NCBI GenBank assembly: GCA_038501195.1
Contig: JBBPUQ010000007.1
Span: 3,573,501 to 3,637,500, forward strand
Reading direction: 5' to 3'
Origin: Nemania diffusa
Lineage: Eukaryota > Ascomycota > Sordariomycetes > Xylariales > Xylariaceae
Length of the DNA stretch: 64,000 nucleotides
Part shown: one piece after another, positions 11,342-23,171 of the stretch
Position numbering within the stretch: position 1 is the stretch's first letter
Layout: every line of letters starts with the position of its first letter
Position numbers and translations under genes: made by a program
Notes under the pieces: generated by a model
Seen by the model: only the letters and a program-made list of their open reading frames with translations
Databases searched by the model: none
What the model was told of the DNA's origin: nothing

Positions 11342-13583
11342 TCATGATTTTAGATCGTCAACCCATCCCATTTTCTCCCTTCTATCATCGGATAGGCGGG
11401 CGTATTCCAGCAGGAGCCGAAGCACGTAGATTTGCATGTCCTCTTTCCTGAGGACACTCTCGGCCCAGGCCTTGCCATCCATGGCAATCTTCTTCGCGGC
11501 ACTGTCATGACCCGGTCTAATTTTACCGTATCCTAGAAAGTATTCCATAATACCATAGTAGTCGCCGAAACGAGTGTCCATGGGTACGAAGTGCTTCCAT
11601 GCGATGAGCCGGCTATCATGCCATTCGTGCCACATAGTGCTCTTAATGGGCACCCCCGTACTTCGGAGGAAGCCGAGATACCGGCCGGAAAAGGAATTGC
11701 CATCTACATCGGGTAGGTACTTATAAGTGAACTGGTCTGCTAGGTCCCTCCCATCGATCACTTCGAAATGGCTATCGACATAAGGGCAAAAGCCCTCTTC
11801 CGGCTTCGGTTCGTAATCAGGGTCACACATAAGATCAGTGAACCCAACATCAGCCCATTCAGATATCCACTCCCCCATTCGTTTCTCTTTGCTTGCCAAT
11901 AGATCGTAGGTGGCAGGGGGCAACTCGAAATTTACAGGGGTTTCAATCTCAGCCTCAGCGAGAGCAACTTTCGTTCCGTTATTCATCGCTACAAAGCGAT
12001 GTCTTTGGAAGCCTCGCCAGTTCGATTCTTGGTTTAATCCGCCCGTGGCAACTCCTCGCCAAATGAGTGGGTTGGTCTTCTCTTCCCATGGAGGACCATG
12101 ATCATCTCCACCTGTAAATCTTTCTTCTTCATTCCAGTACATCGGCGCAGGCAAGAGAATCTCGTTATTCGTGGCCAGTTTGCTTCCTCCGAATAGCGGG
12201 AATAGAACTTGAGTGGAACGAGTGGATAGCGGATGAATGAAGATGCCTTCGAGGCCCTGCAAATCCGGCTGGTGGCAGAACTCGGTCGACAGGGAGAAGT
12301 TAGAGACATAGCCCTGATATTGATGAGGCATAGCCCACTCTGGCGAAAAAGTGGGTGCCTCGTCGTAGGAGTGTACAACCCCCAACCGACGGGCTGGACT
12401 ATCCGGGGGACAGCCACGGCGTGCAATCAACCAGAAGGGACCTATCAGGAGTTAACGTTTCTTGCTGCTACGCACCATAGAATGATCTAGGGGCCGTCTT
12501 ACTGGTTTCTTCCCATGACTTTTTTCTCGTAGCTGGCTGCTTGGGGCTTTTTTCTGGGGAAGGCAGTTTCTGGAAGGTCGACACGACCTCGGCCACTGGA
12601 GCGAGTTTGCGGGTGCGCTCGGCCTTTTGCATGTACGTAGCCACCACTTCCCACGGTGCCACCACTCGAGGCTCGTCCATGGCATTTAGGGCAACGTCCA
12701 TATCAGGTAATAGATGCTCAATGGTCTTGAACATCTTCAACCAGATCTGTGTCCAAAACCAGTCACTCCCTGCGCTTGCATTATGATTACGGATGTTGAT
12801 AGTCATCTCAAAGTCCCAGGCTTCTTTTCGGATGAGCTTCGGATCGAGGCCCCAGAAAGGGTTCAGGTCGTGGTAGATACGGTCAAAGAAATCCTCTACT
12901 ATAATAGCATCGTTTTCCTGGGCGAACTCAAACCACTTGTCAAACCCGGGAGGTGGGTGTCTGCCGCGACGTTCACGATAAGCTTTAGCGGCTTGGGCCA
13001 CAGTAGTTGATTCTTTTGCAAGGACCTCCCTGAAGTTCTTCTCGGCAACCCTAATTAACTCATCAATGGGGTGGTCGCTAGCAGTATCCGAAGCCGACTG
13101 CTCTTTCGCTTTCGCAGGTGTAGAGTCGTCCTCTTCTTTAAGAGACCCGGCTTGCGTTTTTCCAGATTCACCATGGCCTTTGCCAGCGTCGCTCTTCCCT
13201 TTATCTATCTTTTCCGTATCGCCGTGTGCATTGCTAGAGCCGCCTTTCGTCGTGCTACTGTCGCCTAACGGCTTCTCAGCCGAATCTTCTTTCTTTTTTT
13301 CTTCTTCTTCGTCTTTAATGTCGGTAATGTCCTGGATCTTAGGTTCCTCTAGCGGCTGTTCCGGCGTTGGCGATAATGGCGGGCGTTCTATCGCAACCTG
13401 GTCGGCAGCGTTGCCAATATCGACAATCGGGACGTCATGGCTAGGCGGACGGGGGGTGCTCGGAACAGGAGGTTGGCTCGGGTCGCTGGAGAGGTAGTAG
13501 AGGATGCATATTAGGATCACAACAGGAAAGACATAGCGTATGATATGCGATGGCCGCCGTGGTGGGAAAGCGGGCGACCGCAT
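11342..13583 (-). CDS. GT90 / CAP10-family glycosyltransferase, type II membrane protein
   Basis: Likely Golgi glycosyltransferase of the CAP10 (GT90) family, related to capsule-associated and O-glycosyl (xylosyl/glucosyl) transferases. Exons 13583-12503 and 12441-11342 give 726 residues. The intron is A/GTAAGA...CTGATAG/GT and joins KSWEET to SPFWLIARRG in phase. The first in-frame ATG (13583) is preferred over the upstream GTG. It puts a signal anchor at residues 14-31 (IIRYVFPVVILICILYYL), followed by a low-complexity Pro/Glu/Lys stem to about 200. The CAP10 domain occupies the second half, with NPLIWRGVATGG as the characteristic PxxWRG-like box and GFTDLMCDP and YKYLPDVDGNSFSGRY further on. 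Acceptor and donor sugars cannot be read from the sequence. Confidence 0.9.
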
Positions 13584-16492
13584 GGTAAAGACAGTGATTC
13601 CGCCAGCACGGCAGGTTGAGAATTGAGACGTCGAGGAGAAAAGGAAAGGTGTCGATGGTTTGAGATCAGGTTGTGCTGGAAAGCGCGTGGTCACCAGGTT
13701 GACTCTCCCTCCAGTCGACACAGTGCCTACAGGGTACTGCCGTCCGCAGGCACACGGACCAATGCAGGCTTCCAGAATCGGTAATCAAGCTAGGCTAGGT
13801 ATCTAAAAGTGGGATTGAATAAGGGGTCGCGATGGGACCCGTTAGGTATCTCTCCCCTCTCTATCCCCTGTCACGTCTAAAAATGGGCACTGAGGGGAGC
13901 GCAAATACATACAAGTAGAAAGTAGGCAGACAAGAAAATAGAAAGGTGTTAAATAAGTGATGGTGATATCTTTAGGTCACTGCTGCAGTCCGAGGTTTGT
14001 TAGGTTTTGGAGGCGTGGCGGGTTTCGGAGGAGATGAACAGCTGTTAATTAATTAATTAGTAGGGACCAACATGTATGCATATCAGTGGCGCAACACTAA
14101 CACATTAGGTACTGTGGACAGGTACTTGCATGCACTCAAGATCCTGATGGCCAGGTGAGACTGGTGACAAGAGTATGCGACAAGAATGTACATACTTTAT
14201 TTCTGTCTGCCTTTATATTCTAGATATGTACAGAGTGCATTAAGTAGGTAGTGCTGCCTGTGTCTCATCGCATTTGAACTCACTCTTTTATATCACTTCT
14301 TAACAGAGAATGCACGGGGCTCTGCACAGCCAAGGACATGAGTTCAAGGCTCGCTTCTTTCCCGTGCTTGGCGGTTGTATCCGGGACCATGGAAAGGGCT
14401 TGGCTTACTTGATCAAGCACCGGGTTATCTATATGTACCTACATACCTGTTACTTCCTACGTGCATTTACATATGTAGGCCGGCCGTAGCGAATTGGGAG
14501 ATGATTGCATCGATATTATTTAGGCTACGGAGGCTTGTCTATCATGTCTATCCCTAGTTCTGTATGGCATCCCTACCTAATGTCATATCCCGCATCGTAA
14601 ATTCTCTGTGGGACTCTGGGGTGATATTAATGGAGAAAGCATCCTTATAGGGATGCCAGCCACTACGTCCTCTAAAATCTACATTTAGATATATGCATAC
14701 ATATGATAAACTCTCGACCTTGTATCTAGAGTATTGTGATGCGGGACAGTGTCTATGAGAAAACCCTTCACAGTAGATTCCATATCAATTACTTCCATCC
14801 GATCTACAACATTAATATGCTGCATAGTAGGTACCACAAAATCTGTTTCAGTTGCTTCAGTTGTTAACAATATGGGTATACAATAGACCCTGAAGAACCT
14901 AAACCAGATCATCTTGCGAAACTTGCAACACTAAAGATGTCTACACGTAAGGCCTCAATGGCACTCAGCTTATGGAGATGTCTATAAATATCGTTATTTA
15001 CTGATCTAAGTCCAGCTTTAAGTCCTCTACTTAACTTCACAGCTTAGCTACGTCCACGCTGTGCTCAGTACGAATAATGATTTCCCTATAAGTGTATTGT
15101 GCCTTAGTGTGACGTCACCAGCATTATATGAGAACCCACTACCAACGAATTCGCCCAGTTGATGAGAAACCCTATACTAAGCATACCTATCACTAGCACA
15201 GAAGCTTGTTTTATATAGAAACATTACGATTTTACATTATAATCATATTTTGCTTGTACATAGCAGGCCTTGAAACAAATAGGAATATATATTCAAATAC
15301 AGCTCCTTTCCCTATGGCCCTCTGCTAAGCATAATTCACTAAGTCTCCTAAAGCTTCTCATCGACGCTTTTGTTAAACTGTTTGCTATGGTTAAATCTGG
15401 CAGCTATTTTTTTAATGCTCTGTCCCAATTTAGATCAAAGTCATTCAGAGTTGAAACAACTAAGTGCGACCCTAATGAAATTACTAGTCTCACTCAAATT
15501 AAACCTCTTCTACCGTTTTAAACCTTGTTTCTTTTGTGAAGCCCAGGCACGACTTGCCTGATCATAACTATATGCCCTCTACCAAACTACGGCCACTACT
15601 GAAGAAAGGCTAGTTATCGAAATGAAAACATATAGCGAAGGCTCCGAGGACAAGAAATCGAGAGTGATCGTTCGGTATCTATATATCTATAGTCCGGCAC
15701 ATCACATAGATACAAGGGAGAAATCCATGTAAAGAAGATAGATGGAAATTCTGGCAAATTTTGAAATGGTCTTCTCGACTGTGTATAGTCCTTATCAATG
15801 ACGCTGATGCTATGCTCAGTTCTCACGAGGCCGACGAGGAAGGACCCATTAACGAGTGGCAGCAACAGAGCGCCTAGCAGGATGGCCAATAGTCGATTCC
15901 AGGGCCCATGTTGAGGCTATTAGCGATCGAATATCAAGCGTATATCGTGCTTCTAAACCTTAGATTCATAAGGTTAAATATTGACATGTATTAACACAGA
16001 CTCTAGCATAGACATCGAGTAGGAATAGGGACAAAGCCGCTTCTTATCAGTTGATATTCCTAGACCCCTTAATTTACCAAGAGTGAGATTGGCAGCATCT
16101 ATCTACTGTCGCACGTGTATTAAGTCTCACCACTCTCGCGGATATACAGAGTCAATGCAGCTGCACCAGAGCAAGTCACGACTTGCCACATGTTCAACCG
16201 CTGGGAAATTATATGTCTCCAACACTAATGATACTACATCTAGGACCTTCACGTCATCCGAGGTAACTGGAGCTAGCTGATGATATGTCATCTGATGTGA
16301 GTATCAACCCACTTTAGTTTCTGTTTGATATAGTCTATAGTATAATCTACAACCACGGGTATTCTTACAGTAATCCACATCTGTACGTAAGGGTCAATCC
16401 CCTCACAAACACAAGTACTGATCTCCTATTGCCCAAGTATTCACAGCCCCAAGCAGTCAGGACATGACAGCTATCTCTAAAAGAAGGCGCAT
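13584..16492. other. 2.9-kb intergenic region, no firm gene
   Basis: Contains scattered open frames (14375-14557 +, 15270-15521 +, 15614-15889 -). The last encodes a hydrophobic stretch (LLAILLGALLLPLVNG) followed by GLVRTEHSISVID. It has no ATG-supported start and could be a gene remnant. A short (TTAA)n tract lies at 14046-14060. Confidence 0.45.
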
Positions 16493-18379
16493 CTAGAGTT
16501 CAGTGTTAGGGGCATCGTCGAACTTCTCAGGCATGTCATCTTGCATTCGTCCCACCAAGTCATGAAACTCGGGTCGGAACGGCCACTCCATCCACAGCTC
16601 CAGGAGTTGTTCCAGCTGCCGCTCGTTCAGCAGCCGCGTCGTGGGGTCCGCAAAGCGCAAGTGGGGGAGGAACCCCCCCTGAGCCAAGTCTTGGGCGCTC
16701 GTCCATCGCGGCAAGATATAGTCCGACGAGCCGGGCCACACGGCATTTAGACCGGCATCGAGAGTCCCCGTGGCGAGGTGCATCAACGATCCCAGAATAA
16801 TATCAAACATGTCGGCGGCGCGGTTCGAGTTGGGGCCCGTCTGGCGCAGGAGTGGGTGAAGAGGCTTAGGCTGGATGTCGAGGAGACTGCAATGAACGTT
16901 GGGGAAAAACTCCTCGGCCTCTACAGTCATGGGCTCGTAGTCCCGGCGGTCCCATTGAAGCAGCGGTGGCGTCTGGCGCCAAGCGTGCAGGTTGTCCTTG
17001 TACGTTATAAACTCGTCCATAAACGCCTTAGAGGTGTCTCGTAACTCTGAGGTCCATGCTAGTTCGGCTGCTTTTATCTTTTTGGGACTGGGTTTCTTAG
17101 CTTTATAAAGCGCGATGATTTTATCTAGCTCTGTTGTAAGATGGTGTTGCCTCTCTGCCTTCCTGTCGTCCGCATTAGCTCTCCATTGGCAAGCTCTGAG
17201 GGCTTCCTCTTCGGCGAGACTACTTTCTGTAGAATCGGCGGCTCGTAGGTTAGCCAAGGTTTCATAATAGGGTCTTTTGAATGTTGGGAGTTCCTTTCCC
17301 GGTACTGGTCCTCGCTTCCTAGCTTTTACTATTGCCAGGGCGTCTTGGAAACCCTCGGGTTCTCGTCCTGGCGGCATTTTCAGCTTGGCTGCTCGCATCC
17401 TCCTTATTGTGGCTAATAAACTGGCACTGTTGATGGCGTCCTCGCGGATATACCAACCGGCCGACTCTGCCTCGCCCCCACATACCTCTTGCACCCATTC
17501 ACAGACTAAATCATTCTCGAGGGCCTGTCGCTTTCGCCTTTGTATATTTCGGGGTATGAAGTTCAACTTGTCGTCCGTGCGCGTCCATATAAGCATGCGG
17601 ACGAGACCATAGCGCTGGAACAGGCCACTACTGTGGATGGCGTGGACAAACTGGTGGAGTACAAGGGATGCAATCGAGTCAAAATTAAGGAAGCGCTTCT
17701 TAGGATGAAAACAAAGATTGGCAGTCACTAGCAGCGTATCGTTGCGCACATCCGCGTTATCCGGGATAATCTGGTGAGGCAGAAACTCGGGTGTCAAGAC
17801 CGAGTTGAGCTCGCGCCAGATGATGCCTGACTTGGGAACTAAACGAGTACCGGGCTTGTCGAGCAACGGCTGGAGAAAGGGGCGGTATAGCTCGGTATCG
17901 GGTTCCAGTAGAATGTGAGATCGTGGCTTGAGGAAGTCGTGTAGCTTGCTGCTCCAGAGGCCGGCGCCCGGATAGATGTCGAGGATATCACATCCGCGGT
18001 GACGCTCGAGAGAACGGCCGACGTAGGACAGGATATCGTCGCATAGCTTTTCGCTCGTAACGTTGACACGCGCCTTGTCGCCAATGGGAGCACCAGCCTT
18101 CCTTCTAGGGCGCTTCTTGGGGTTATTACCAAGTTCATCTTCAAATTTGGGCGGCGGGCGAGCGCGGCCGCGCCCATGGGCCCATACGCCGGTAGCATTC
18201 AATTGCTCAGCGACTGGGCCTTTGGGCGTCAGAACGGCCTTTTCGGTATACCGGGAAAGCGCAGCGGTCTTGGCGGCGGCAGCTAACGGGTGGCATGTCG
18301 AGGAGAAAAGTGATCGCGGGCTGATTAGCAGGAGCGGAGAGTACAAGGCCCGGCCATGGCTGCTGCGGACCGTGAACAT
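16493..18379 (-). CDS. mtf1: Mitochondrial transcription factor B / rRNA-adenine dimethylase-like (Mtf1)
   Basis: Single exon, 628 residues. The N-terminus is rich in Arg/Ser/Leu (MFTVRSSHGRALYSPLLL), as expected for a mitochondrial presequence. A basic patch (KKRPRRK) lies around 88-94. The SAM-binding motif I of the rRNA adenine dimethylase fold is at about 130-142 (CDILDIYPGAGLW), followed by the acidic end of strand 2 (HILLEPD, about 155-161). The filamentous-fungal Mtf1 proteins keep this fold and act with the mitochondrial RNA polymerase at promoters. The downstream FHPKKRFLNFDSIASLVLHQF block matches the fold's next strands. Length exceeds the yeast protein but is usual for this group. 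ATG at 18379 is the first in the open frame. Confidence 0.85.
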   Translation of the reverse strand: MFTVRSSHGRALYSPLLLISPRSLFSSTCHPLAAAAKTAALSRYTEKAVLTPKGPVAEQLNATGVWAHGRGRARPPPKFEDELGNNPKKRPRRKAGAPIGDKARVNVTSEKLCDDILSYVGRSLERHRGCDILDIYPGAGLWSSKLHDFLKPRSHILLEPDTELYRPFLQPLLDKPGTRLVPKSGIIWRELNSVLTPEFLPHQIIPDNADVRNDTLLVTANLCFHPKKRFLNFDSIASLVLHQFVHAIHSSGLFQRYGLVRMLIWTRTDDKLNFIPRNIQRRKRQALENDLVCEWVQEVCGGEAESAGWYIREDAINSASLLATIRRMRAAKLKMPPGREPEGFQDALAIVKARKRGPVPGKELPTFKRPYYETLANLRAADSTESSLAEEEALRACQWRANADDRKAERQHHLTTELDKIIALYKAKKPSPKKIKAAELAWTSELRDTSKAFMDEFITYKDNLHAWRQTPPLLQWDRRDYEPMTVEAEEFFPNVHCSLLDIQPKPLHPLLRQTGPNSNRAADMFDIILGSLMHLATGTLDAGLNAVWPGSSDYILPRWTSAQDLAQGGFLPHLRFADPTTRLLNERQLEQLLELWMEWPFRPEFHDLVGRMQDDMPEKFDDAPNTEL

Positions 18380-19356
18380 ATGAAAAGAGCGACGAAAGTG
18401 GTGAAGGGAGATGTAGAGGAAGCAGAGTTAGCTGTCGAATGTAGAATAGGTTGGTGTCGGCCAGGGTTGACCCTCTGATTCCTATCTACATACTCTGCTC
18501 CCAGGCACTTTAAAATGCTGCTGAAAGATGAAGAGATTATTCACCACTAGATAGTGGGGCGACAGGTTAAGACCCACACTGAATTACATAGTTGTGGCTT
18601 TTTGCAAGCTCAGAACTGTGGCGTTCGTGGCTGATATTACCTGTATAGAGGTACTTGAAGGAGCTTGTTCATAGACTTGAGCCTCGTACTTGCTATTACA
18701 AGAACACTCCCCATTCTGCATTCGGCGCTCTGACACGATATGTGAGAGCGTCTTTCCTCGTCCTACTAGAAGACTACTATGTAGATTGTTTTCAGCTCTA
18801 AGAGGACAGCATGGCTTTGGGGTATGTCTTCTTCGCGGCCATTCCAAACAATAAACGGCTATCTAGGGGCTATTGCCACTCTTCCCTCACATACAGTAAG
18901 AGTCATGTGGTGGCTCATCCCGTCAAAGTGGAATCTGCTTTTCTTCTGTTAGTCCCTCTAGCCGCTAGCTAGTTATGTCGCACGAAACAACAGATGAGCA
19001 TGTCCTTGCTGGACTAGTTTTGATGCACCGAGACTGCGGTCACCGGCGGCTACTTAGGGGGTTCGTGTTGCCTGACAAGTATCTAGCAACACATTTACAT
19101 ATCACTTTTTGGAGAGACCCCGACAGCTTCAAGTAAGGAATGAAAATGACAGAAACTAATATATATATCATGGTATTCACCTGCTTAAAAAGGCTGGTGA
19201 TATCTGCATTCTTACTTCGTTGTCTTCTTACTCTTCCAGCACACTTCTATATTCCCTACATCAAGAGCTGCTGACAACATCAAGCAGCTGTTGACACTCT
19301 CTCTTTGATAAACCCGATACTTTCCTCTATAAGCTCATCTACCCGCCAATCGAAAT
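18380..19356. other. Intergenic between divergent genes
   Basis: About 980 bp between the divergent mtf1-like gene and the small GPI-like gene. The frame at 18584-18847 (-) has no support. CT-rich leader sequence lies just before 19357. Confidence 0.5.
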
Positions 19357-19767
19357 ATGAAGCTATCACAAGCGTGTCTAGTTACGCTTGTCCTCACGCA
19401 CAGTGGCTTTTCTGCCAAAAGCACACAATACCAAAATCCAGCACAGACATCTGAATACCCACAAGTGGTAGAAACCAACAGAGCCGTCATACCTAGGGGA
19501 GACACAATCACTAGCCAACTTAGCACTACATGTACGGGATCACTGTCGCTAGAGAGCTGCAGTGCATTCTCTAATACCACAGAAACCAGTAGCAAGCAGA
19601 CAAAGACTGCAGATGGCGGCGCGGGGGTAGGAGTAGGAGTAGGGGTAGGGGTAGGGGTAGGGGGCACTAGGGGTAAAGGTGGAAAATCAGGAGCATCGCA
19701 TGAGAGCCCCCAAAAGCTAGCCTTAGTGGTGTTGACAGGATGTATCATGTTGTCGAGTCTCATGTGA
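19357..19767 (+). CDS. Small secreted, probably GPI-anchored protein with Gly-Val repeat
   Basis: 136 residues, no intron. Residues 1-20 form a plausible signal peptide (MKLSQACLVTLVLTHSGFSA). The middle is Ser/Thr-rich, with two Cys (CTGSLSLESC) and possible N-glycosylation at NTTE. A Gly-Val run spans about 90-103. A Gly/Lys/Ser spacer (about 104-116) and a hydrophobic C-terminal tail ending LALVVLTGCIMLSSLM follow, fitting a GPI-anchor signal. The family is not recognised; this layout is common among fungal cell-surface and effector-like proteins. The repeat comes from a hexanucleotide microsatellite. A translation artefact cannot be excluded because there is no homology anchor. Confidence 0.6.
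   Translation: MKLSQACLVTLVLTHSGFSAKSTQYQNPAQTSEYPQVVETNRAVIPRGDTITSQLSTTCTGSLSLESCSAFSNTTETSSKQTKTADGGAGVGVGVGVGVGVGGTRGKGGKSGASHESPQKLALVVLTGCIMLSSLM
19623..19664. repeat. GGGGTA/GGAGTA hexanucleotide tandem repeat
   Basis: About six to seven tandem hexamers on the plus strand. They encode the Gly-Val run of the small GPI-like protein. The G-rich strand could form G-quadruplexes. Confidence 0.85.
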
Positions 19768-20671
19768 GGTGGGCCAAAATCGAGAAAAACATACACAATT
19801 CCCCTGGCAGGCTTGTACGCGCAAAGGGGTGGTTTTTACAGTTCTCTATTTCACAGCCACGTCTTTAATTGTTACGTTTACTAACTTTAGCCCTTAACGC
19901 AAGGGGGGATTGCCTGTTAATAGGTCTAGGATTTGGTAGAAGGAGTAAATATCTGTTAAAGATAGTAGAATAAAACGATATTTATTTTGAATAATTAAGT
20001 ATGTGAGTGAGTGAATGTTGTTGTTTATTGTTTATCTACTGTAAGTTCGAGCTTCCTACAGGGTAAGTTATGACAACCCAGGGAGCCCTTGTAGTGGGGT
20101 TTGTCTTAGGTATGCCCCCGGAAGAGCTGGGGTGGGGTAGAGAGATAGATTGGGTAGCTACATAGAGGTACCTACGTTATGTACATGTAGATAGAGGCTG
20201 AGCAGTCCCTAGGTATCCTGTACCTGTGCTGATGTGCTGCGTTATTCAGGCCCGCGGCTGTGCTACAAGTACCAACTACCACACAGCCTCCCAGTGCCTG
20301 CCTGCTGGTCAACCCCCACCAACGTCAGTGCATCATGATAACCACCTACACTCTTTGAATATTATCGACTTGCTTTTTGCTTACGCGTCTGTCAAACTGG
20401 TTGTGCTCCCTGTGCAACACGATGATAGCAAAAGACGCCATTCCTGGTGATGTTCTCTACGTCCATAACACACCAACGCTCACTGCGAATCCAGCGTTCT
20501 TTCTATGTCACAGGTAGCCGGAGTAACCAGCGTTCTATCATATAGAGCATAGAGCATAGAAGTGTTGTAAGGGAGAGAAACCCAGTCAACTCGTCGACGC
20601 CATTTAGTTTGGCAAGCTCAAGCAAGGGAACATGTGAGCACCTACCTAGTCATTTGCACAGCTCTCCCAGG
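19768..20671. other. Intergenic, no gene seen
   Basis: About 900 bp between two plus-strand genes. The frame at 20226-20450 has no recognisable content. Confidence 0.5.
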
Positions 20672-21474
20672 ATGCCTGGTCGAACATGGGATGCCGCCTA
20701 TCTTCGATCTCTTGTACCGCCTGAGGAATACTAGCTTACACGTAGTGTGCGTTGCACCCTGTTAGGATCGAGCCACCGCTGAGGTTACGTCGAGCTGTAC
20801 ATAGCAACGATGCCCTGCTAGTCAGGCGCATCGTCAAAAACCATCCCGACCTCCTCCAAAATCCCGACCATTCCGCCGAGGGTCTCTCCAATTCGAGCCT
20901 CCATCTCGCCGCCAGCCTGGGATATCTCCAGGTCTGCAAGGTCCTCGTTGAACTTGACCACGAGAAACCCACTCCCGCCCTCAATGACAACCATCAGACT
21001 GCCCTGATGCTTGCGTCGGGTGCCGGTCATACCGAGGTGGTTCACTTCCTGGCCGAGAACAACCCCGCGACCATCCTCCGCCGGGATATACGAGGCAGAG
21101 ATGCCATTATGGAGGCTAGCATAGGCGGCCACGATACTGTCCTCCAGATCCTCCTCACATATGTGCCTGGCGGTGCTGAGTCGGCCGTCCAGAATTCCGA
21201 TATTGATGGCAATACGGCCCTCCACTTCGCTGCCAGTAATGGACATCTACTGGTATTACGGACCCTCTTCGCCGCCGGTGCCGACCCAGATAAGAGAAAT
21301 ATATGGAGCTGGAGTGCTGTTGCTTATAGCGCAACTGTTCAAGCCGAGGTGTACCTCAAGAATCTCGTGGCTGAGGCCGAGAAACGGAAACGGGTTAAGC
21401 ATGAGGCTGACGAAAGCCGAAAGGGTGCCGCAGTACGAATCGTGGACCAGGAAAAATCACCTGGATCTGGCTAA
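20672..21474 (+). CDS. Ankyrin-repeat protein (5' exon junction unresolved)
   Basis: The main exon is open from 20766 to 21474. It encodes at least four ankyrin repeats: NSSLHLAASLGYLQVCKVLV, QTALMLASGAGHTEVVHFL, RDAIMEASIGGHDTVLQILL and NTALHFAASNGHLLVLRTLF (with AAGADPDKRN). The C-terminal helix is basic and charged (AEAEKRKRVKHEADE). The reading frame has no early ATG, so a 5' exon is needed. MPGRTWDAAYLRSLVPPE from ATG 20672 is the natural candidate, and the exon starts with IEPPLRLRRA. However, the 38-60 nt between them has no GT donor in the right phase, only an AG acceptor at 20764-20765. Either the start exon lies elsewhere or the donor has been lost. The role is probably a cytosolic protein-binding scaffold. 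Confidence 0.75.
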
Positions 21475-23171
21475 TCAAATGATATAACCTGAAGACACCG
21501 ACCTCTATTTTTAATCTTACCACCGGTCTCCTTGTTGAGGTGATTCATTGGCATGCACACTGGCTTCTTTGCCGGGCTGCCTAATCAGTTGATTTATTTT
21601 GACTGAATCATCTCCTGTCGACTTGGAATGTCCTAATCATTGACTCTCAAGTGAGAGCACATGGGACTGCTGGCTCTTGCAATTGTACTTGCGGAGTAGT
21701 CACACCGTTGGCGTTCTGTTCCTCCTGCTGTGGCTAGGGATGGAACCCGGACTTCACTAGGAGGTATATATGGCCCCTCCAAATCGTCTACTGCACATTT
21801 AATAGTACTAGATTGGTCTTAGACAGACTTAGAAGACCAATTTTATCATAAGCCTCCAATCCCCTCGAGTCTACAGTGTTACAATGTGACTAGATATCAC
21901 ATGTTTCTGATCCACAATCAATTTTGCGGTTGTGAGTGCGGAGCTTCATGTTGTTTGCTACCACTTACACTCCGCCCCATTAGGATGAATCATTGCAAGT
22001 TCTGCATTCACAAGGCGTCAACCAATGTGCGAGCTGCGGCTCATTGGACACTCGCACAAAACTGCCGGAGCTCCCCTTGTTTGCGACAATCATTGATCAT
22101 ACCTTTCCGTCCTGGGCCAATAAATGCAATTGTTGGGTCGTAATTGGACACAACAGCCTCGCTTATTAACAGCTAGAGAATTTTGTTATAACTAAAGGCC
22201 ACTGAATGCCTCAGGCTACATCTATGTCCCTATCTGGGCGGCTATTTAGGCTAGCGTGCTCTAGTCGCGTAGAGCTATTCTCTGAATAACTGTCCTACAT
22301 AAGAGTCGAATGAACAAGGACTACTGTCAGTGAATGAAGGAAGAAAGCATAGGTATAAAGCTGCCCAACCTCCCCTGAAGTTCTTTTCTTAGCTTTCTTC
22401 TCTTACCTTTTTATCTCCAGGACCAGCAGAGTGTTTATGCTTTCCCGCAACCTTCAGTGCTCAGCCAATCATTTTTTCGGCTCAATTGTGATATTTGCTC
22501 TCGCACAGACCAATATCGGATCAAGGTACGAAACAAACTCCCGTAATCCCTAGGCAGCTCGTGCACCAGCCGAGCTGCCGGCTCGCTACCCTCCATCGTG
22601 GATCCTCCCGTTCTTCCCTATCCTGCCACCAAACTCATCACAGGGCGATACTTCTGGGTTCACCCGAGCGGTTGCACGTGGGCTTGCCTTGTGGTTGGAT
22701 CGTTCTACGACGCCGAAGACCGCGAACTGTGGCGACTCGAGCTCCTCCTAGGACACAGAAGCGACGAACATACAAACACTGACTCTGACTCTGGGACTCA
22801 GCCTCACACTGTAGTATCCCGTACGCGTCGAGTTAGTAAGTGTACAATGGGTCTCTTGGGTCTTTTCGTAACCCAAAACCCTACCTACACCTGCCCACCA
22901 CTACATATTTTCCCTATCCCACATCTACTATTCTTCTTACTCCTTCATATCCCTGGATTTATAGTAATATCCTCTTCCAGATAACGTTCTGAGCACACAC
23001 CGAGGGCCTTACTTTACCCAAAACAGCTATTTGTCTCCTACCTCTGTGCCATACATCGCTAGAACTCGATATTATCCTATCCCGACAGTAAGTGCTCCCA
23101 TATTCACTCACAGCATGGACACTGTTCTCGGGGCCAATACTTTGAATCTATAGCTTCTCCCACCTGCTGCC
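21475..23171. other. 1.7-kb intergenic region, possible orphan exon
   Basis: The frame at about 22563-22834 (+) encodes LITGRYFWVHPSGCTWACL and ends at a perfect GTAAGT donor. It has no ATG and no downstream partner could be matched, so it is not called as a gene. The rest, including the leader of the next gene, shows nothing. Confidence 0.4.

Noticed and set aside
13584..13721. Upstream GTG extension of the GT90 protein
   Set aside because: Non-ATG start, and the internal ATG at 13583 places the signal anchor at the very N-terminus as expected for type II Golgi enzymes.
14330..14360. GAGTTCAAGGCTC, resembling a tRNA B box, and similar short matches near 10395 and 16823
   Set aside because: No acceptor stem, A box or anticodon arm could be folded around them.
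15614..15889. Minus-strand frame with a hydrophobic stretch (LLAILLGALLLPLVNG)
   Set aside because: No start codon, stop directly upstream, short. At best a membrane-gene remnant.
22495..22984. Overlapping open frames, one with GRYFWVHPSGCTW and a perfect GTAAGT donor
   Set aside because: No ATG, no acceptor exon that fits, no recognisable family. Mentioned in the intergenic entry only.
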